Assembly (NCBI RefSeq): GCF_002007605.1
Contig: NZ_CP019799.1
Location: 4,519,501 to 4,583,500 of the forward strand
Length of the DNA: 64,000 nt
Direction: 5' to 3'
From: Cellvibrio sp. PSBB023
GTDB taxonomy: Bacteria; Pseudomonadota; Gammaproteobacteria; Pseudomonadales; Cellvibrionaceae
Shown piece by piece: positions 26,273-35,618 of the stretch (position 1 is the first letter of the stretch; each line of letters begins with the position of its first letter). The notes beneath the pieces were generated by a model. The model was not told the origin of the DNA. It ran no database searches and saw only the letters and a program-made list of their open reading frames with translations. The position numbers were made by a program, and so were the translations under genes.

Positions 26273-27723
26273 AGTTGCTTCCTGATGGTTTGCAAATGGG
26301 TGATGGCGTTGGCAAAGTCTTGTGGTTGATGCACATCCTCGGCATAGAGTGCGCGCTGAATTGCAGCGAGCTCGATACCGGTTAGTTCCTGTAAAAATAC
26401 ACTGCGTTCTTGTTGGCTGGCGTGCAACAAGTGCGGATGCTGTTGTAGCAAACGAGTGGAAATGTGCTGGCGCAGTAGGGCGAGTAATTGTGGATGTTGC
26501 TGGTTGCGCCAAAGCAACATTGCACTGGCAAAAATGTGTTCAGCCAAACTGCGGCGCGCAAGGGTTTCACTGGCGAATACGGGGCCGAAGCGTTGGCTTT
26601 TAGCCCAGAGCCACAGCAATAGCGCAAGCAAGGCTGCCAGTACACCATAGGGCGCATTGCGCCATACGATGGCGACGAGTGAGGGCGCGTCCTGATTGAT
26701 TAAAAACCACACGCGGCCATTGTGATTGGCAAGGCTCCAGAGTGCATAGGCATGATCATGGCAGTCAATGCGGCGGTTACTCCAAATAGTATTGTCACTG
26801 GTAATCGTGATACCGCCAGCGCCAACGTCAAAATACAGCATGTGTGATGTTTCTGTATTGTCGGTATTTTCGTTGTTATCTTCTGTTCTTTCTTCTACTG
26901 TACTGCCTTCCGTTGTGTTTGCTGCATCCTCTGTAGGTATTTCATTTTCTACTATTGATTCACTTTCGTAATTATCCTCGCCCTGATAAAAAAAGGGATC
27001 GTAACGGCTGAAGTCAAAACGCAGTGGTTTTTCCTCATCGGCAAATGCGATTTCGGTCGGTTCATCCATCAGGTTACAGCGATAATAATTTTCCGGCTTA
27101 TCTTCTTTTTTGGTTTTTTTAGCGGTGGATTTTTTATCTTCTTGCTTGGATAACGGCTCAGCATATTGGCTATCAGTCGCTTCGGTTGAGTCTTCTTCTG
27201 ATTCCTCTTGCTCCTCGTCTTCGTCATCCTTGTTATCAAAAGCGTCAAACAATGACTGTGCTAAATCCGGCACATGATCAGCGGCGGGGGTGATACCAAA
27301 ATCGCGTAGCAGTAAATCCTCCTCATTGGTGTGGGAACCGATAAAGGGATTCTGTGTGGAAGTGATTAGGGTTCCGCCGTTTTCAATCCACTCGTATAGG
27401 CGGTCATAGCGTTCCTGGGTGAGGGTTTTATTGGCATTAATCAGTACGATGGTATCGTCCTGCCCCAAGGGAATATTACGCCAGTGGTGGTTATCAAGCA
27501 GGCTGAGGTTTTTAACGCTGGTAGCTTGCACGCCGTGTTTGCGCAAAAATAGTTCGGCGGCGAGAAAATCATTTTGTTGGGCTTCGCGGGAATAGCCATG
27601 ATCGATCTCTTTTTCTTCCCAACGAAAGTTGCTGATGGCCCAATAAATGATCCCGGCAATCACCACGGCGGCAAACGCCAGCAAAATAATAATTTGACGC
27701 AAAGACAAGGCTTTTTTACTCAT
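26269..27723 (-). CDS. DUF4350 domain membrane protein
   Basis: A 484-residue protein starting at MSKKALSL (27723). It has one N-terminal membrane helix (IIILLAFAAVVIAGIIYWAI), a GATase-like DUF4350 domain (TIVLINANKTLTQERYDRLYEWIENGGTL in two parts), then two very acidic low-complexity stretches at roughly residues 165-230 and 260-300. A second membrane helix (GVLAALLALLLWLWAKSQ) and a helical C-terminal part complete it. The acidic inserts are unusual for the family. It is coupled by ATGA overlaps to the genes on both sides. Confidence 0.82.
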   Translation of the reverse strand: MSKKALSLRQIIILLAFAAVVIAGIIYWAISNFRWEEKEIDHGYSREAQQNDFLAAELFLRKHGVQATSVKNLSLLDNHHWRNIPLGQDDTIVLINANKTLTQERYDRLYEWIENGGTLITSTQNPFIGSHTNEEDLLLRDFGITPAADHVPDLAQSLFDAFDNKDDEDEEQEESEEDSTEATDSQYAEPLSKQEDKKSTAKKTKKEDKPENYYRCNLMDEPTEIAFADEEKPLRFDFSRYDPFFYQGEDNYESESIVENEIPTEDAANTTEGSTVEERTEDNNENTDNTETSHMLYFDVGAGGITITSDNTIWSNRRIDCHDHAYALWSLANHNGRVWFLINQDAPSLVAIVWRNAPYGVLAALLALLLWLWAKSQRFGPVFASETLARRSLAEHIFASAMLLWRNQQHPQLLALLRQHISTRLLQQHPHLLHASQQERSVFLQELTGIELAAIQRALYAEDVHQPQDFANAITHLQTIRKQL

Positions 27724-29363
27724 TGTGCACCTGCCTTGCCAGTAGCTGATGATACTGGTGTGGTGTGTGACAGCCAGCAACTATTCCACTGCAAACACAA
27801 CTGCTCCGCCAGCGCAAATTCCGGTAATTGATGGCCATAGGCAAGTTGCTGCCAATGACGGGTCAGCTCGGCAAAATAAAGAATTTGTTGTTGCAGTGTT
27901 TGCTGTTGTGCGGCAGGAATATGATTCACCAGCTCGCGCATTAGCTGCACACATTCGCCTTCCGTATGGCCTTCGTGAATATCGGCGCCTTTATAAATTA
28001 ATTGAAACAAGCTGGCGCGGTATAGCAGAGCGAGCGCTGCGCGGCTATTGCCTTGTTGTAAAAGTTGAAGGGCACAGGTGCTGACATCGTCCGGTAGGGA
28101 TTCTTTTGTTACCTCCATACCGAACAGGGTTTGTGGCATTGTGCGTGGTACTTTGTTAGGAGCAACGCGGACAAATTGCGCCGAGAGCCAATGGCGATAG
28201 CGGTAAATTACCAGCGCAATAAGCAATAGCACGGCACACCATAAGAGTATTTCCAAGCCACTGGCGAAAAATCCAAAGCCTTTGAAATCCTTAAGCGTGT
28301 CAAAATAATCACCAAAATGTTTATCAAGAAATTCAAGGAGCCAACTCTCTTCTTCTTTTTCTATAAACGTGAGCGTGCGTTTGGTTTCTTTGCGACTGAA
28401 TTCCGCTTGTTGCATTACCCCGGTAATCGCCTTGTGCGCTTGTTCGCGATTAATGTCCTGATAGTCACCCAGTGGTTGGTCGAGTAATTCCGGTGAGAGG
28501 CTGTCAGATGGCTCTTGCGTAGACTCCATGGTTGGTAGTGGATCATCGGCATAAGCCGGGTTTGGTAAATCAGCCAATAAACATAGGCCCAGCGTAATGG
28601 CGGCCAGTAGTGAGACTGGTGTTGCGCTGCGTTTGTTGGCAATACGGCGAAAGGCGATATCTATATCCCAGGCTTCGAGTTTTACGCGGCGATTGAGATA
28701 AAGTGCAAAACCACAGGCGACATAAAAGGGCGCCGTTAAGCCCAGAGCCAAATACCACAGCGCCAGTTGTAAATAAGGTAATTGCGTATTTTCTTGGTTA
28801 AAAAATAAATTGGCCCATTCAATTTCAAGCTCGCGCGGAATCATCGACCAGATAAGGCTCATCATGCCGATGGCTAAAAAGATTTCCAGCATCAGCCCGA
28901 TAAAACTGAGCCAGCCCGCTGGTGCGGAATCTTCCCGGTGCAAAACGGACAAACGTGTTTGACGCTGTGCACCGGCCAGCCCCTCCAGTTGTAACACGGG
29001 CAAGTCCATGGCGCGTGTGGGACTGAAACGGCGAATCGTCATACTCATAAATAGCTGTTGCCGCGCGAGCCGTGGAAACAGTGTTAAGGTATTGCGGGTT
29101 GTTGGCAATTCGTTGAATACGGCGCGGCTGAGAATATGCAATAGCGGGCGTTCGTAAAGTGGTTTAAACCACCAGAGCGCAAGAAATGCGACCCACAAAT
29201 AGCGATCGGGTATGAGTAGAGCCAAGGCAAAAAATGGCGCGCTAGCGAGTAGCCAGACTTTCATCATAGGCAGCCACCAGCGTTTGGCCATGAGCAAACC
29301 TAAATCCACCGCTTCCCACGCGGAGCGTGGGCGAATTTCCAGCGTAACCTGATCCAGATTCAT
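27720..29363 (-). CDS. DUF4129-containing integral membrane protein
   Basis: A 547-residue protein with several N-terminal membrane helices, a periplasmic stretch with Ser/Pro-rich sequence at about 270-330, a membrane helix near ALVIYRYRHWL, and a cytoplasmic DUF4129 domain (NSRAALALLYRASLFQLIYKG, HEGHTEGECVQLM, YFAELTRHWQQLAYG). It lies between SpoIIM and DUF4350 and overlaps each by ATGA. Proposed in such clusters to act in an envelope-associated complex with MoxR; evidence is gene context only. Confidence 0.82.
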   Translation of the reverse strand: MNLDQVTLEIRPRSAWEAVDLGLLMAKRWWLPMMKVWLLASAPFFALALLIPDRYLWVAFLALWWFKPLYERPLLHILSRAVFNELPTTRNTLTLFPRLARQQLFMSMTIRRFSPTRAMDLPVLQLEGLAGAQRQTRLSVLHREDSAPAGWLSFIGLMLEIFLAIGMMSLIWSMIPRELEIEWANLFFNQENTQLPYLQLALWYLALGLTAPFYVACGFALYLNRRVKLEAWDIDIAFRRIANKRSATPVSLLAAITLGLCLLADLPNPAYADDPLPTMESTQEPSDSLSPELLDQPLGDYQDINREQAHKAITGVMQQAEFSRKETKRTLTFIEKEEESWLLEFLDKHFGDYFDTLKDFKGFGFFASGLEILLWCAVLLLIALVIYRYRHWLSAQFVRVAPNKVPRTMPQTLFGMEVTKESLPDDVSTCALQLLQQGNSRAALALLYRASLFQLIYKGADIHEGHTEGECVQLMRELVNHIPAAQQQTLQQQILYFAELTRHWQQLAYGHQLPEFALAEQLCLQWNSCWLSHTTPVSSATGKAGAQ

Positions 29364-30355
29364 TGCGGCTTTCCTTGCAGGCGAGTGTCCAACCGGCGGC
29401 CACTAAATACCAGATAGCCAATTACCAGTGCCCATAAAAATCCGCCCACCAGATATTTTTGCCGGGGCAATAACATATTGTTGGATGACCAGAAGGCTTC
29501 AATAAACGCGGCGATCACCAGCATGATGATCACGCCGTAAATTAATTGAATCGCAATTTTGCTGGCGCGTTTTAGCGATTCGGTGCGCGTGAGGTTGCCC
29601 GGCGCGAGTAATGCATAACCAAGCTTCAAACCGGCGGCGCCGGAAATACAAATCGCCGTTAATTCAAAACTGCCGTGGCCCACTACAAAACTGAAAAAAG
29701 TTTGAGTGAATTCCGCATTGGTTAAATGTCCTGCCACTGCGCCCATTAATAAGCCGTTGTAGACCAGGAAAAAAATCGAGCCGACGCCAAATAAAATGCC
29801 GGAGGCAAAGGTGCGAAAACTCACGCCGATATTATTGCGAATATAAAAGCCAAACATTTGTACATTGGTATCGGATTCGCGCGCGCTACCCAAGGTGCGG
29901 TTTTGCGGATCGTACATTTCTTCAAAGCTGCTGACCTGTGCGGGCGGGGTAATGGTGTAGACCAAATCCGGTTGCCACAAAATCGCGATATAAATAATCA
30001 GGCCCGGCACATAAAGGAGCGCGCTCGCCCACCAAATATAGGATTGTTGCGCGCGCACCAAACGCGGAAAACCTGCGACTACAAAACTGATCAGTTGCTG
30101 CATAAACGGCTGCTTGCGACGATAAAGCTGTTGATGACCGCGCACCACCAAGTCGCCCAGTTTGTCGACCAAATGGCTGGAGTAATGGCGATCTGTTGCC
30201 AGTGCATGCAAATGGCAGAGGCGACGATAGCGACTGGCAAAGCTGGCCAGTTCGTCGCCGGACAATGAATGTTGGGGGCTTTCCAGCGCAATAATGTGCT
30301 GCTCCAGCAATTCCCACAGCGGTTGATAGGTTTGTTCAAATTGCCCTTGTTTCAT
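29360..30355 (-). CDS. Stage II sporulation protein M-like membrane protein
   Basis: A 331-residue SpoIIM-family protein with a cytoplasmic N-terminal helical part and about five membrane helices. The family core is visible as NNIGVSFRTFASGILFG, LVYNGLLMGAVAGHL and VVGHGSFELTAICISGAAGLKLG. In non-sporulating bacteria it goes with RDD, MoxR and DUF58 genes; the name does not imply sporulation. It starts 39 bases after the RDD gene and overlaps the DUF4129 start. Confidence 0.88.
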   Translation of the reverse strand: MKQGQFEQTYQPLWELLEQHIIALESPQHSLSGDELASFASRYRRLCHLHALATDRHYSSHLVDKLGDLVVRGHQQLYRRKQPFMQQLISFVVAGFPRLVRAQQSYIWWASALLYVPGLIIYIAILWQPDLVYTITPPAQVSSFEEMYDPQNRTLGSARESDTNVQMFGFYIRNNIGVSFRTFASGILFGVGSIFFLVYNGLLMGAVAGHLTNAEFTQTFFSFVVGHGSFELTAICISGAAGLKLGYALLAPGNLTRTESLKRASKIAIQLIYGVIIMLVIAAFIEAFWSSNNMLLPRQKYLVGGFLWALVIGYLVFSGRRLDTRLQGKPQ

Positions 30356-30394
30356 CGGCTATTTATTCCTTGACCATATTGCACAGATGGCGGC

Positions 30395-31114
30395 TTAGTG
30401 TTTTCCGACCATAGTGTTGGCCATTTGTTTAATACGGGTGACCGGGTCTTGCGCACCGATCACTGGTACAAGCAGTGCGGCGAGTTCGGCCTGGCGTTCG
30501 GCGGATAAATAATTGCTGCGCTCGGCAAAAGCGAGCAGCACGCGCTGTTCATCGGTGGAGAAGTCTGCCGGTACTGGCCGTTGGCCGCGTACTGCAAAGT
30601 CGGTGTGTTGGGTGGCGGGCGCGTCGTACACCACCATGCTGCCGGCGGCTAAATCGCCCAGGCGTTTAAATTGGCGATTGCACAGGCTGGTAATAATGCC
30701 GGTGAGGTAAAGCATGGGCAGGAAATCAACAACACGCAGCAGGTTGCGCAATAGCGAGGGGCCAAAAGAAATGGGCGTGCCATCGTCGTTCACCACCCGA
30801 ATCCCCAGCCATTTTTTACCGGGTGTGCGGCCATTGCGTGTCACCTCAAAAAATACCGGGTAAAACCACTCCAGTAAAAACGCGAGAATCAGCGCTATGC
30901 CCGTTCCCATTTTGCCGAGCAGGGAGAGCAGGATAAAAACAGCCAGCGTAATCACAGCGCGAATAATGATATCGATCAATTGCGCCATGCAGCGCACCAT
31001 AAATCCAGCAGGCGTAAGCGGCAGCAGCGCGCCTTCAGGGGTTTCAATGGCGTGGCGGGTATCGAGTAGTACGTGAGCGGGTGTATAACTAACGTGGTAG
31101 GGCGATGATTCCAA
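30395..31114 (-). CDS. RDD family membrane protein
   Basis: First gene of the MoxR operon, 239 residues. It has the RDD-type helices (FMVRCMAQLIDIIIRAVITLA with R and D in the first helix) and GRTPGKKWLGIRVVNDDGTP before the last membrane segment. The C-terminal cytoplasmic part is helical (TDEQRVLLAFAERSNYLS). The role is unknown; a transport or membrane-assembly function is usually suggested. Divergent from ybeD with a 285-base spacer. Confidence 0.85.
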   Translation of the reverse strand: MESSPYHVSYTPAHVLLDTRHAIETPEGALLPLTPAGFMVRCMAQLIDIIIRAVITLAVFILLSLLGKMGTGIALILAFLLEWFYPVFFEVTRNGRTPGKKWLGIRVVNDDGTPISFGPSLLRNLLRVVDFLPMLYLTGIITSLCNRQFKRLGDLAAGSMVVYDAPATQHTDFAVRGQRPVPADFSTDEQRVLLAFAERSNYLSAERQAELAALLVPVIGAQDPVTRIKQMANTMVGKH

Positions 31115-31312
31115 GGTTGGCGATCCTTTTTACGTATCCTTTATCCTGCCTGCATAGCACCGGTGGCGGCGACAGGACGGTGTGGAGTGGCGCAAAAGTT
31201 ATTCTTTTTGAGCGCTAATGACTGACGCGAGCATAGCGGATAAGCCTATATCTGAATAGCCAAAACTGCTTTTCAGAGCTTGTGAATGGGGATTTTGCCC
31301 CCATACAGAGGC

Positions 31313-31318
31313 TATAAT
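31313..31318 (+). promoter_or_regulatory. Candidate -10 box upstream of ybeD
   Basis: A perfect TATAAT 82 bases before the ybeD start, in the 285-base divergent spacer. No good -35 box sits at 16-18 bases, so the call is tentative. Confidence 0.35.
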
Positions 31319-31399
31319 TCGCGTCAGTTTTTACCCCTACTCACCGAGGCTGTCGTTTGCGTGATGTGTCGATAGCCGAGAATACTCAGGATCGAGCTT

Positions 31400-31672
31400 A
31401 TGTCCGAACAACAGCCCCCCAAAATTGAATTCCCCTGCGAAAACTACCCCATCAAAGTGCTGGGTGAGGCAGGGCCGGATCTGCATAGCTATGTGATAGA
31501 AATTATGGAGCGCCACGCGCCCGGTTTTGATCAGACGCGCATCACCATCAAAGAAAGCAGCAAAGGCCGCTACAACTCATTAACTGTGTGGATTACCGCT
31601 ACCGGCGTTGAGCAACTGACGGCGATTCACGAAGACCTGCGGATTAATCGCAGCATTAAAATGGTGATGTAA
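31400..31672 (+). CDS. ybeD: YbeD/DUF493 family protein
   Basis: A 90-residue alpha-beta protein of the DUF493 family ([15 protein letters not shown] at the start and [16 protein letters not shown] in the middle). In E. coli it lies between dacA and lipB. Its position directly before lipB (one base between stop and the TTG start) identifies it. It may regulate the lipoate genes, but its function is not established. Confidence 0.9.
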   Translation: MSEQQPPKIEFPCENYPIKVLGEAGPDLHSYVIEIMERHAPGFDQTRITIKESSKGRYNSLTVWITATGVEQLTAIHEDLRINRSIKMVM

Positions 31673-31673
31673 C

Positions 31674-32321
31674 TTGGCTGTTCCCGCGACTTTGGAGGTG
31701 ATCAACCTCGGCCAGCAGGATTATCAAGCCAGTTGGCAAGCCATGACCGATTTCACCAACCAGCGCACGCCGGAAACGCCCGATCAGCTGTGGCTGGTAG
31801 AACACCCGCCCGTATTTACCCAAGGGCAGGCCGGCAAAGCCGAACACCTGCTGTTTCCCGGCGAGATTCCGGTAGTACAAACGGATCGTGGCGGGCAGGT
31901 GACTTATCACGGACCCGGCCAGTTGGTGGCTTACCCGTTGCTGGATTTGCGCCGCCTCAACATTGGGGTGCGTGAGTTAGTGACACGTATCGAGCAAACT
32001 ATTATCGCTACGCTCGCGTACTACAGCATTGAATCTGCCGCCAAGGCGGATGCGCCTGGTGTGTATGTAAATGGCGATAAGATCGCCTCATTGGGGCTGC
32101 GAGTGCGGCGCGGCTGCAGTTTTCACGGCTTGGCGCTCAATGTAGCGATGGATTTAGCGCCCTTTCAGCGCATCAACCCCTGTGGTTATCAGGGCTTGGC
32201 CATGACCCAAATGAGCGATTTATTACCCAATCCGCCCGCATTGGCGGATGTTCAAACCCAACTTGTCGCAGAATTTGCGCGGAAATTGGGTTATGAAACC
32301 TGTACAATGCGCGCCAATTAA
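31674..32321 (+). CDS. lipB: Octanoyl-ACP:protein octanoyltransferase
   Basis: Transfers octanoyl from ACP to lipoyl domains of 2-oxoacid dehydrogenases and GcvH. 215 residues with the motifs [33 protein letters not shown] (catalytic Lys136) and [14 protein letters not shown] (catalytic Cys170). A TTG start at 31674, one base after the ybeD stop, gives the expected N-terminus; translation is probably coupled. Acts just before LipA. Confidence 0.95.
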   Translation: MAVPATLEVINLGQQDYQASWQAMTDFTNQRTPETPDQLWLVEHPPVFTQGQAGKAEHLLFPGEIPVVQTDRGGQVTYHGPGQLVAYPLLDLRRLNIGVRELVTRIEQTIIATLAYYSIESAAKADAPGVYVNGDKIASLGLRVRRGCSFHGLALNVAMDLAPFQRINPCGYQGLAMTQMSDLLPNPPALADVQTQLVAEFARKLGYETCTMRAN

Positions 32322-32336
32322 TACTGATCGGGCGCC

Positions 32337-32426
32337 GGGTAAGGGCTTGTGAGACACGCCGTAAACCCATCCATGGGGGCTTGTCGTCGACATCCCTGTC
32401 TCCGACAGTCTCACAATCCCTTACCC
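32337..32426. repeat. Long inverted repeat in the lipB-lipA spacer
   Basis: Two 19-base arms match at 18 positions: 32337-32355 (GGGTAAGGGCTTGTGAGAC) and 32408-32426. They enclose about 50 bases with smaller palindromes (CCATGG; TGTCG with CGACA). It looks like a dispersed intergenic repeat unit, but could fold in the lipA leader RNA. Confidence 0.7.
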
Positions 32427-32475
32427 GACCCCCTCAGTGCCTCAATCTGGGTCGGAAAAATGCAAAGAGCCGCTT

Positions 32476-33510
32476 ATGTCTGATTTGCCACCTGTATCTA
32501 CTTTTGTCCCCGAACTGCAGCCGGTCAAACGTACCGAGCGCTACAAACAGGGTGAAAAGCTGCGTGATGCCGACAAAGTCGAGCGTATTCCCGTCAAAGT
32601 AATCGCCAGTGACCGCGACGAAACCCAGCGCAAACCTGACTGGATTCGTGTGCGTATTCCCGCCTCGCCGGAAGTGGATCGCATCAAATCCATCCTGCGT
32701 AAAAACAAACTTTCCTCCGTGTGCGAAGAGGCTAACTGCCCCAATCTGGGTGAATGCTTCAGTGGCGGCACGGCGACCTTCATGATCATGGGCGACATTT
32801 GTACCCGTCGCTGCCCCTTCTGCGATGTGGGCCACGGCAAACCCAATCCGCTCGATGAACAGGAGCCGCGCAAACTCGCGGAAGCGATTGCCGAAATGCG
32901 CTTGAAATATGTGGTGATCACCTCGGTTGACCGCGACGATCTGCGCGATGGTGGCGCCCAGCATTTTGCCGACTGTATTCGCGAAGCCCGCGCGCTCAGC
33001 CCTAAACTACAAGTGGAAGTATTGGTGCCGGATTTCCGTGGGCGCATGGATATCGCTTTGGATATTCTCGAAAAAGAAGCGCCCGATGTGTTCAACCACA
33101 ATATGGAAACCGTGTCGCGTTTGTATCGTCAGGCGCGCCCCGGTGCGAATTACGAATGGTCGCTTGAGTTGCTCAAACAATACAAAGCGCGCCGCCCCGA
33201 TGTATTAACCAAATCCGGGTTAATGGTCGGGCTTGGTGAAACCAAAGAAGAAATCATCGAAGTAATGAAACACATGCGTGAGCACGACATCGACATGCTC
33301 ACCATTGGCCAGTATTTGCAGCCCTCCAAAGACCACTTGCCCGTAGAGCGTTTTGTGCACCCGGATGAATTCGCCGAGTACACCCAACTGGCGGAAGAGA
33401 TGGGCTTTAAACACGCCGCCTGCGGCCCCTTGGTGCGCTCGTCTTACCACGCCGACAAGCAGGCACACGGGGAAGATGTGAAATGGTTTGGTGAAACAAA
33501 GACCAGCTAA
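32476..33510 (+). CDS. lipA: Lipoyl synthase (radical SAM)
   Basis: Inserts two sulfur atoms into the octanoyl chain. 344 residues from the ATG at 32476, chosen over the GTG at 32437 because a ribosome binding site-like AAAGAGC precedes it and the length fits. The auxiliary cluster cysteines lie in [12 protein letters not shown] and the radical SAM cluster in [10 protein letters not shown]. The C-terminal RSSYHADK has the serine that ligates the auxiliary cluster. A 154-base spacer with a long palindrome separates it from lipB. Confidence 0.96.
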   Translation: MSDLPPVSTFVPELQPVKRTERYKQGEKLRDADKVERIPVKVIASDRDETQRKPDWIRVRIPASPEVDRIKSILRKNKLSSVCEEANCPNLGECFSGGTATFMIMGDICTRRCPFCDVGHGKPNPLDEQEPRKLAEAIAEMRLKYVVITSVDRDDLRDGGAQHFADCIREARALSPKLQVEVLVPDFRGRMDIALDILEKEAPDVFNHNMETVSRLYRQARPGANYEWSLELLKQYKARRPDVLTKSGLMVGLGETKEEIIEVMKHMREHDIDMLTIGQYLQPSKDHLPVERFVHPDEFAEYTQLAEEMGFKHAACGPLVRSSYHADKQAHGEDVKWFGETKTS

Positions 33511-33531
33511 ATCCTATTTTCACCGGTGCGT

Positions 33532-33560
33532 AAAAAACTCCCGCTAGCCGGGAGTTTTTT
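33532..33560 (+). terminator. Rho-independent terminator after lipA
   Basis: A perfect 12-bp stem, AAAAAACTCCCG and CGGGAGTTTTTT, with the loop CTAGC and a T6 tail. The A-tract on the other side would make it work on both strands. Confidence 0.93.
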
Positions 33561-33631
33561 GTCTCTGGCGGTTGTCCCACTTCTACATGGCTATGCTGTA
33601 AATACAGCGGTGCTATTTTTTCGCGCTTCGA

Positions 33632-34153
33632 GTGACGATTGTGAAATTATCTGCGGTAAAAAAAGACCTTGGTCTCAGACTTTGTGCACTGGAATCCAAA
33701 CCGGAATTCTTTGCCCAGGTCGCGCGTTGGCATCATCAGGAGTGCGAGCGCCAAGGGTTAAAGTCCACCCTTGCCTTGCGCCAACAGCGCTTGGTATTAC
33801 ATGTGCGCGAAACCACTATCCCCAAAACCCTTATCGCCTTGCAAAACGATCATCTGGCTGGTTGCGTCAGTTTGGTGGATTACACCTATCGCAGCAGCGA
33901 ACGCATGCCCAAAGTCACCAGCGCCAGTCCGGTGTGGTTAAGCAATTTGTTTGTGCAGGACGAATTCCGTCAGCAAGGTATAGGCAACAGTTTGATCGAC
34001 GCTGCAAAAAATTACGCACTGGATTTGGGGCTGGAAGAACTCTGGCTCTCAGCAACAGACTACACCGATTACTACCAAAAGCGCGGCTGGGAAATTGTAC
34101 GCCGCACGAAATTGGGTGGGCGTCAGGTGAATGTGATGCGGGTGGTGTTGTGA
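33632..34153 (+). CDS. GNAT family N-acetyltransferase
   Basis: A 173-residue acetyltransferase with the acetyl-CoA signature FRQQGIGNSLIDAA preceded by WLSNLFVQDE and followed by LWLSATDYTDYYQKRGWE. The start codon would be GTG at 33632 or GTG at 33641. Substrate not predictable. It appears to be a single-gene unit after the lipA terminator. Confidence 0.82.
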   Translation: MTIVKLSAVKKDLGLRLCALESKPEFFAQVARWHHQECERQGLKSTLALRQQRLVLHVRETTIPKTLIALQNDHLAGCVSLVDYTYRSSERMPKVTSASPVWLSNLFVQDEFRQQGIGNSLIDAAKNYALDLGLEELWLSATDYTDYYQKRGWEIVRRTKLGGRQVNVMRVVL

Positions 34154-34179
34154 AGTTTTTTTATCTCAGTTAACAGCGA

Positions 34180-34270
34180 ATCCCCCTGGCCCCCTTTTTC
34201 AAAGGGGGGCTAAAAGCGAAGTGCGGTTCTAACCCCTCCCTTTAGCAAAGGGAGGTTGGGAGGGATTTGG
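34180..34270. repeat. Dispersed CCTCCC/GGGAGG intergenic repeat (second copy type)
   Basis: Contains CCCCCTTTTTCAAAGGGGGG and CCTCCCTTTAGCAAAGGGAGG hairpins and ends in TTGGGAGGGATTT. It is related to 13491-13570, with the two hairpins in the same arrangement. It lies between the GNAT gene and ndh, which converge. Confidence 0.65.
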
Positions 34271-34274
34271 GTTA

Positions 34275-35579
34275 TTAATGCAATTTTAAGCGCGGTCTTA
34301 ACCAGCGATTCAACCTTCCGCCGAGCATAATCAGGCCGGTGCGAATCAAACCGTGAATGGCGATTTGGTGCATGCGGTATAGCGAGATATACACTATGCG
34401 TGCCAAGCGGCCTTCAATGAACATGCTGCCTTTGCTCAGGTTGCCCATTAAGTTGCCGACGGTGGAATAACTTGCTAATGAAATGAGTGAGCCGTGGTCG
34501 GTGTACTTGTAGGCCTGCAAGGGTTTGTTATTGAGCAGGGCGATAATGTTTTTGTAGCAGGTGCTCGCCATTTGATGCGCCGATTGCGCGCGAGGCGGCA
34601 CACGGCTGCCATCGGGATTGGTAAATTGTGCGCAGTCGCCAATCGCAAAAATCGTGCTGTCGCGGGTGGTTTGCAAAAATTCATTCACATGCAGTTGATT
34701 GATACGATTGGTTTCCAAACCGGCGAGGTTGGCCATAAAGTCTGGCACTTTAATACCTGCGGCCCAGACCATAATATCGGCGGAAATTAATTGACCATCT
34801 TTGGTGTGCAAACCTTCATTTGATGCAGCAGTAATCATGGTGTTGAGTTTTACATCCACACCTATTTTTACCAATTCACTGTGCGCAGCACCGGAAATAC
34901 GTTCGGGCAGCGCGGGCAAAATGCGCGGGCCAGCTTCAATCAAGGTGACGTGCAGGTGTTCGTTGGAAACCGCGTTAAAACCATAGTTGTGAATTTCATG
35001 CACCGCGTGATGCAATTCAGCGGACAGTTCTACGCCAGTTGCACCTGCGCCCACAATCGCAATGCGCACGTTATCGTCTTCACCGGCAATGCGTTGGATG
35101 CGCAAAAATTTATTGAGCAGCTTGGTGTGAAATTTATGTGCCTGGGTTGGGCTATCCAAAAATAAACAGTGATCTTTTACACCGGTAGTGTTGAAGTCAT
35201 TGGAGATGGAACCGAGTGCGATAATCAGATAATCGTAAGGGATGCGTGTGGAGGGTAAAAACTCTACGCCTTCTTCGTCGCGCATGGGCGCTAATACTAC
35301 TTCCCGCTGCTCACGATCCAAATCAATCATGGTGCCTACGCGGAAGAAAAAGTGGTGCGCATTGGCATGACCGCGATAGCTCACGGCATCCACATCTTCA
35401 TCCATAGTGCCCACGGCAATTTCATGGAGCAACGGCTTCCACAAGTGCGTGGTATTGCGATCGATCAGGGTGATTTCCGCTTTGTTTTTGCGTCCGAGTT
35501 TATTACCCAGTTTGGTGGCTAGCTCAAGTCCGCCTGCGCCACCACCGACAACAACAATGCGTGGTTTTTGTGTCTGCAT
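34275..35579 (-). CDS. ndh: Type II NADH dehydrogenase
   Basis: A non-proton-pumping NADH:quinone oxidoreductase of 434 residues, the same length as E. coli Ndh. An N-terminal FAD Rossmann motif ([19 protein letters not shown]) and a second NADH motif ([21 protein letters not shown]) are clear. The FAD-binding [10 protein letters not shown] follows, and a C-terminal basic amphipathic part ([20 protein letters not shown]) would attach it to the membrane. Monocistronic by spacing. Confidence 0.93.
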   Translation of the reverse strand: MQTQKPRIVVVGGGAGGLELATKLGNKLGRKNKAEITLIDRNTTHLWKPLLHEIAVGTMDEDVDAVSYRGHANAHHFFFRVGTMIDLDREQREVVLAPMRDEEGVEFLPSTRIPYDYLIIALGSISNDFNTTGVKDHCLFLDSPTQAHKFHTKLLNKFLRIQRIAGEDDNVRIAIVGAGATGVELSAELHHAVHEIHNYGFNAVSNEHLHVTLIEAGPRILPALPERISGAAHSELVKIGVDVKLNTMITAASNEGLHTKDGQLISADIMVWAAGIKVPDFMANLAGLETNRINQLHVNEFLQTTRDSTIFAIGDCAQFTNPDGSRVPPRAQSAHQMASTCYKNIIALLNNKPLQAYKYTDHGSLISLASYSTVGNLMGNLSKGSMFIEGRLARIVYISLYRMHQIAIHGLIRTGLIMLGGRLNRWLRPRLKLH

Positions 35580-35618
35580 GTTTGTACCTGCATATTAAGT
35601 TAAAAAATCGTTGAGCAA

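Noticed and set aside
26272..26512. 80-residue N-terminal extension of the MoxR ATPase
   Set aside because: It overlaps the upstream DUF4350 gene and is not conserved in character; the ATG at 26272 overlaps the previous stop as in its neighbours.
31250..31320. Full sigma-70 promoter before ybeD
   Set aside because: TATAAT is perfect but the best -35-like TTGTGA is about 27 bases away, so only the -10 box was listed at low confidence.
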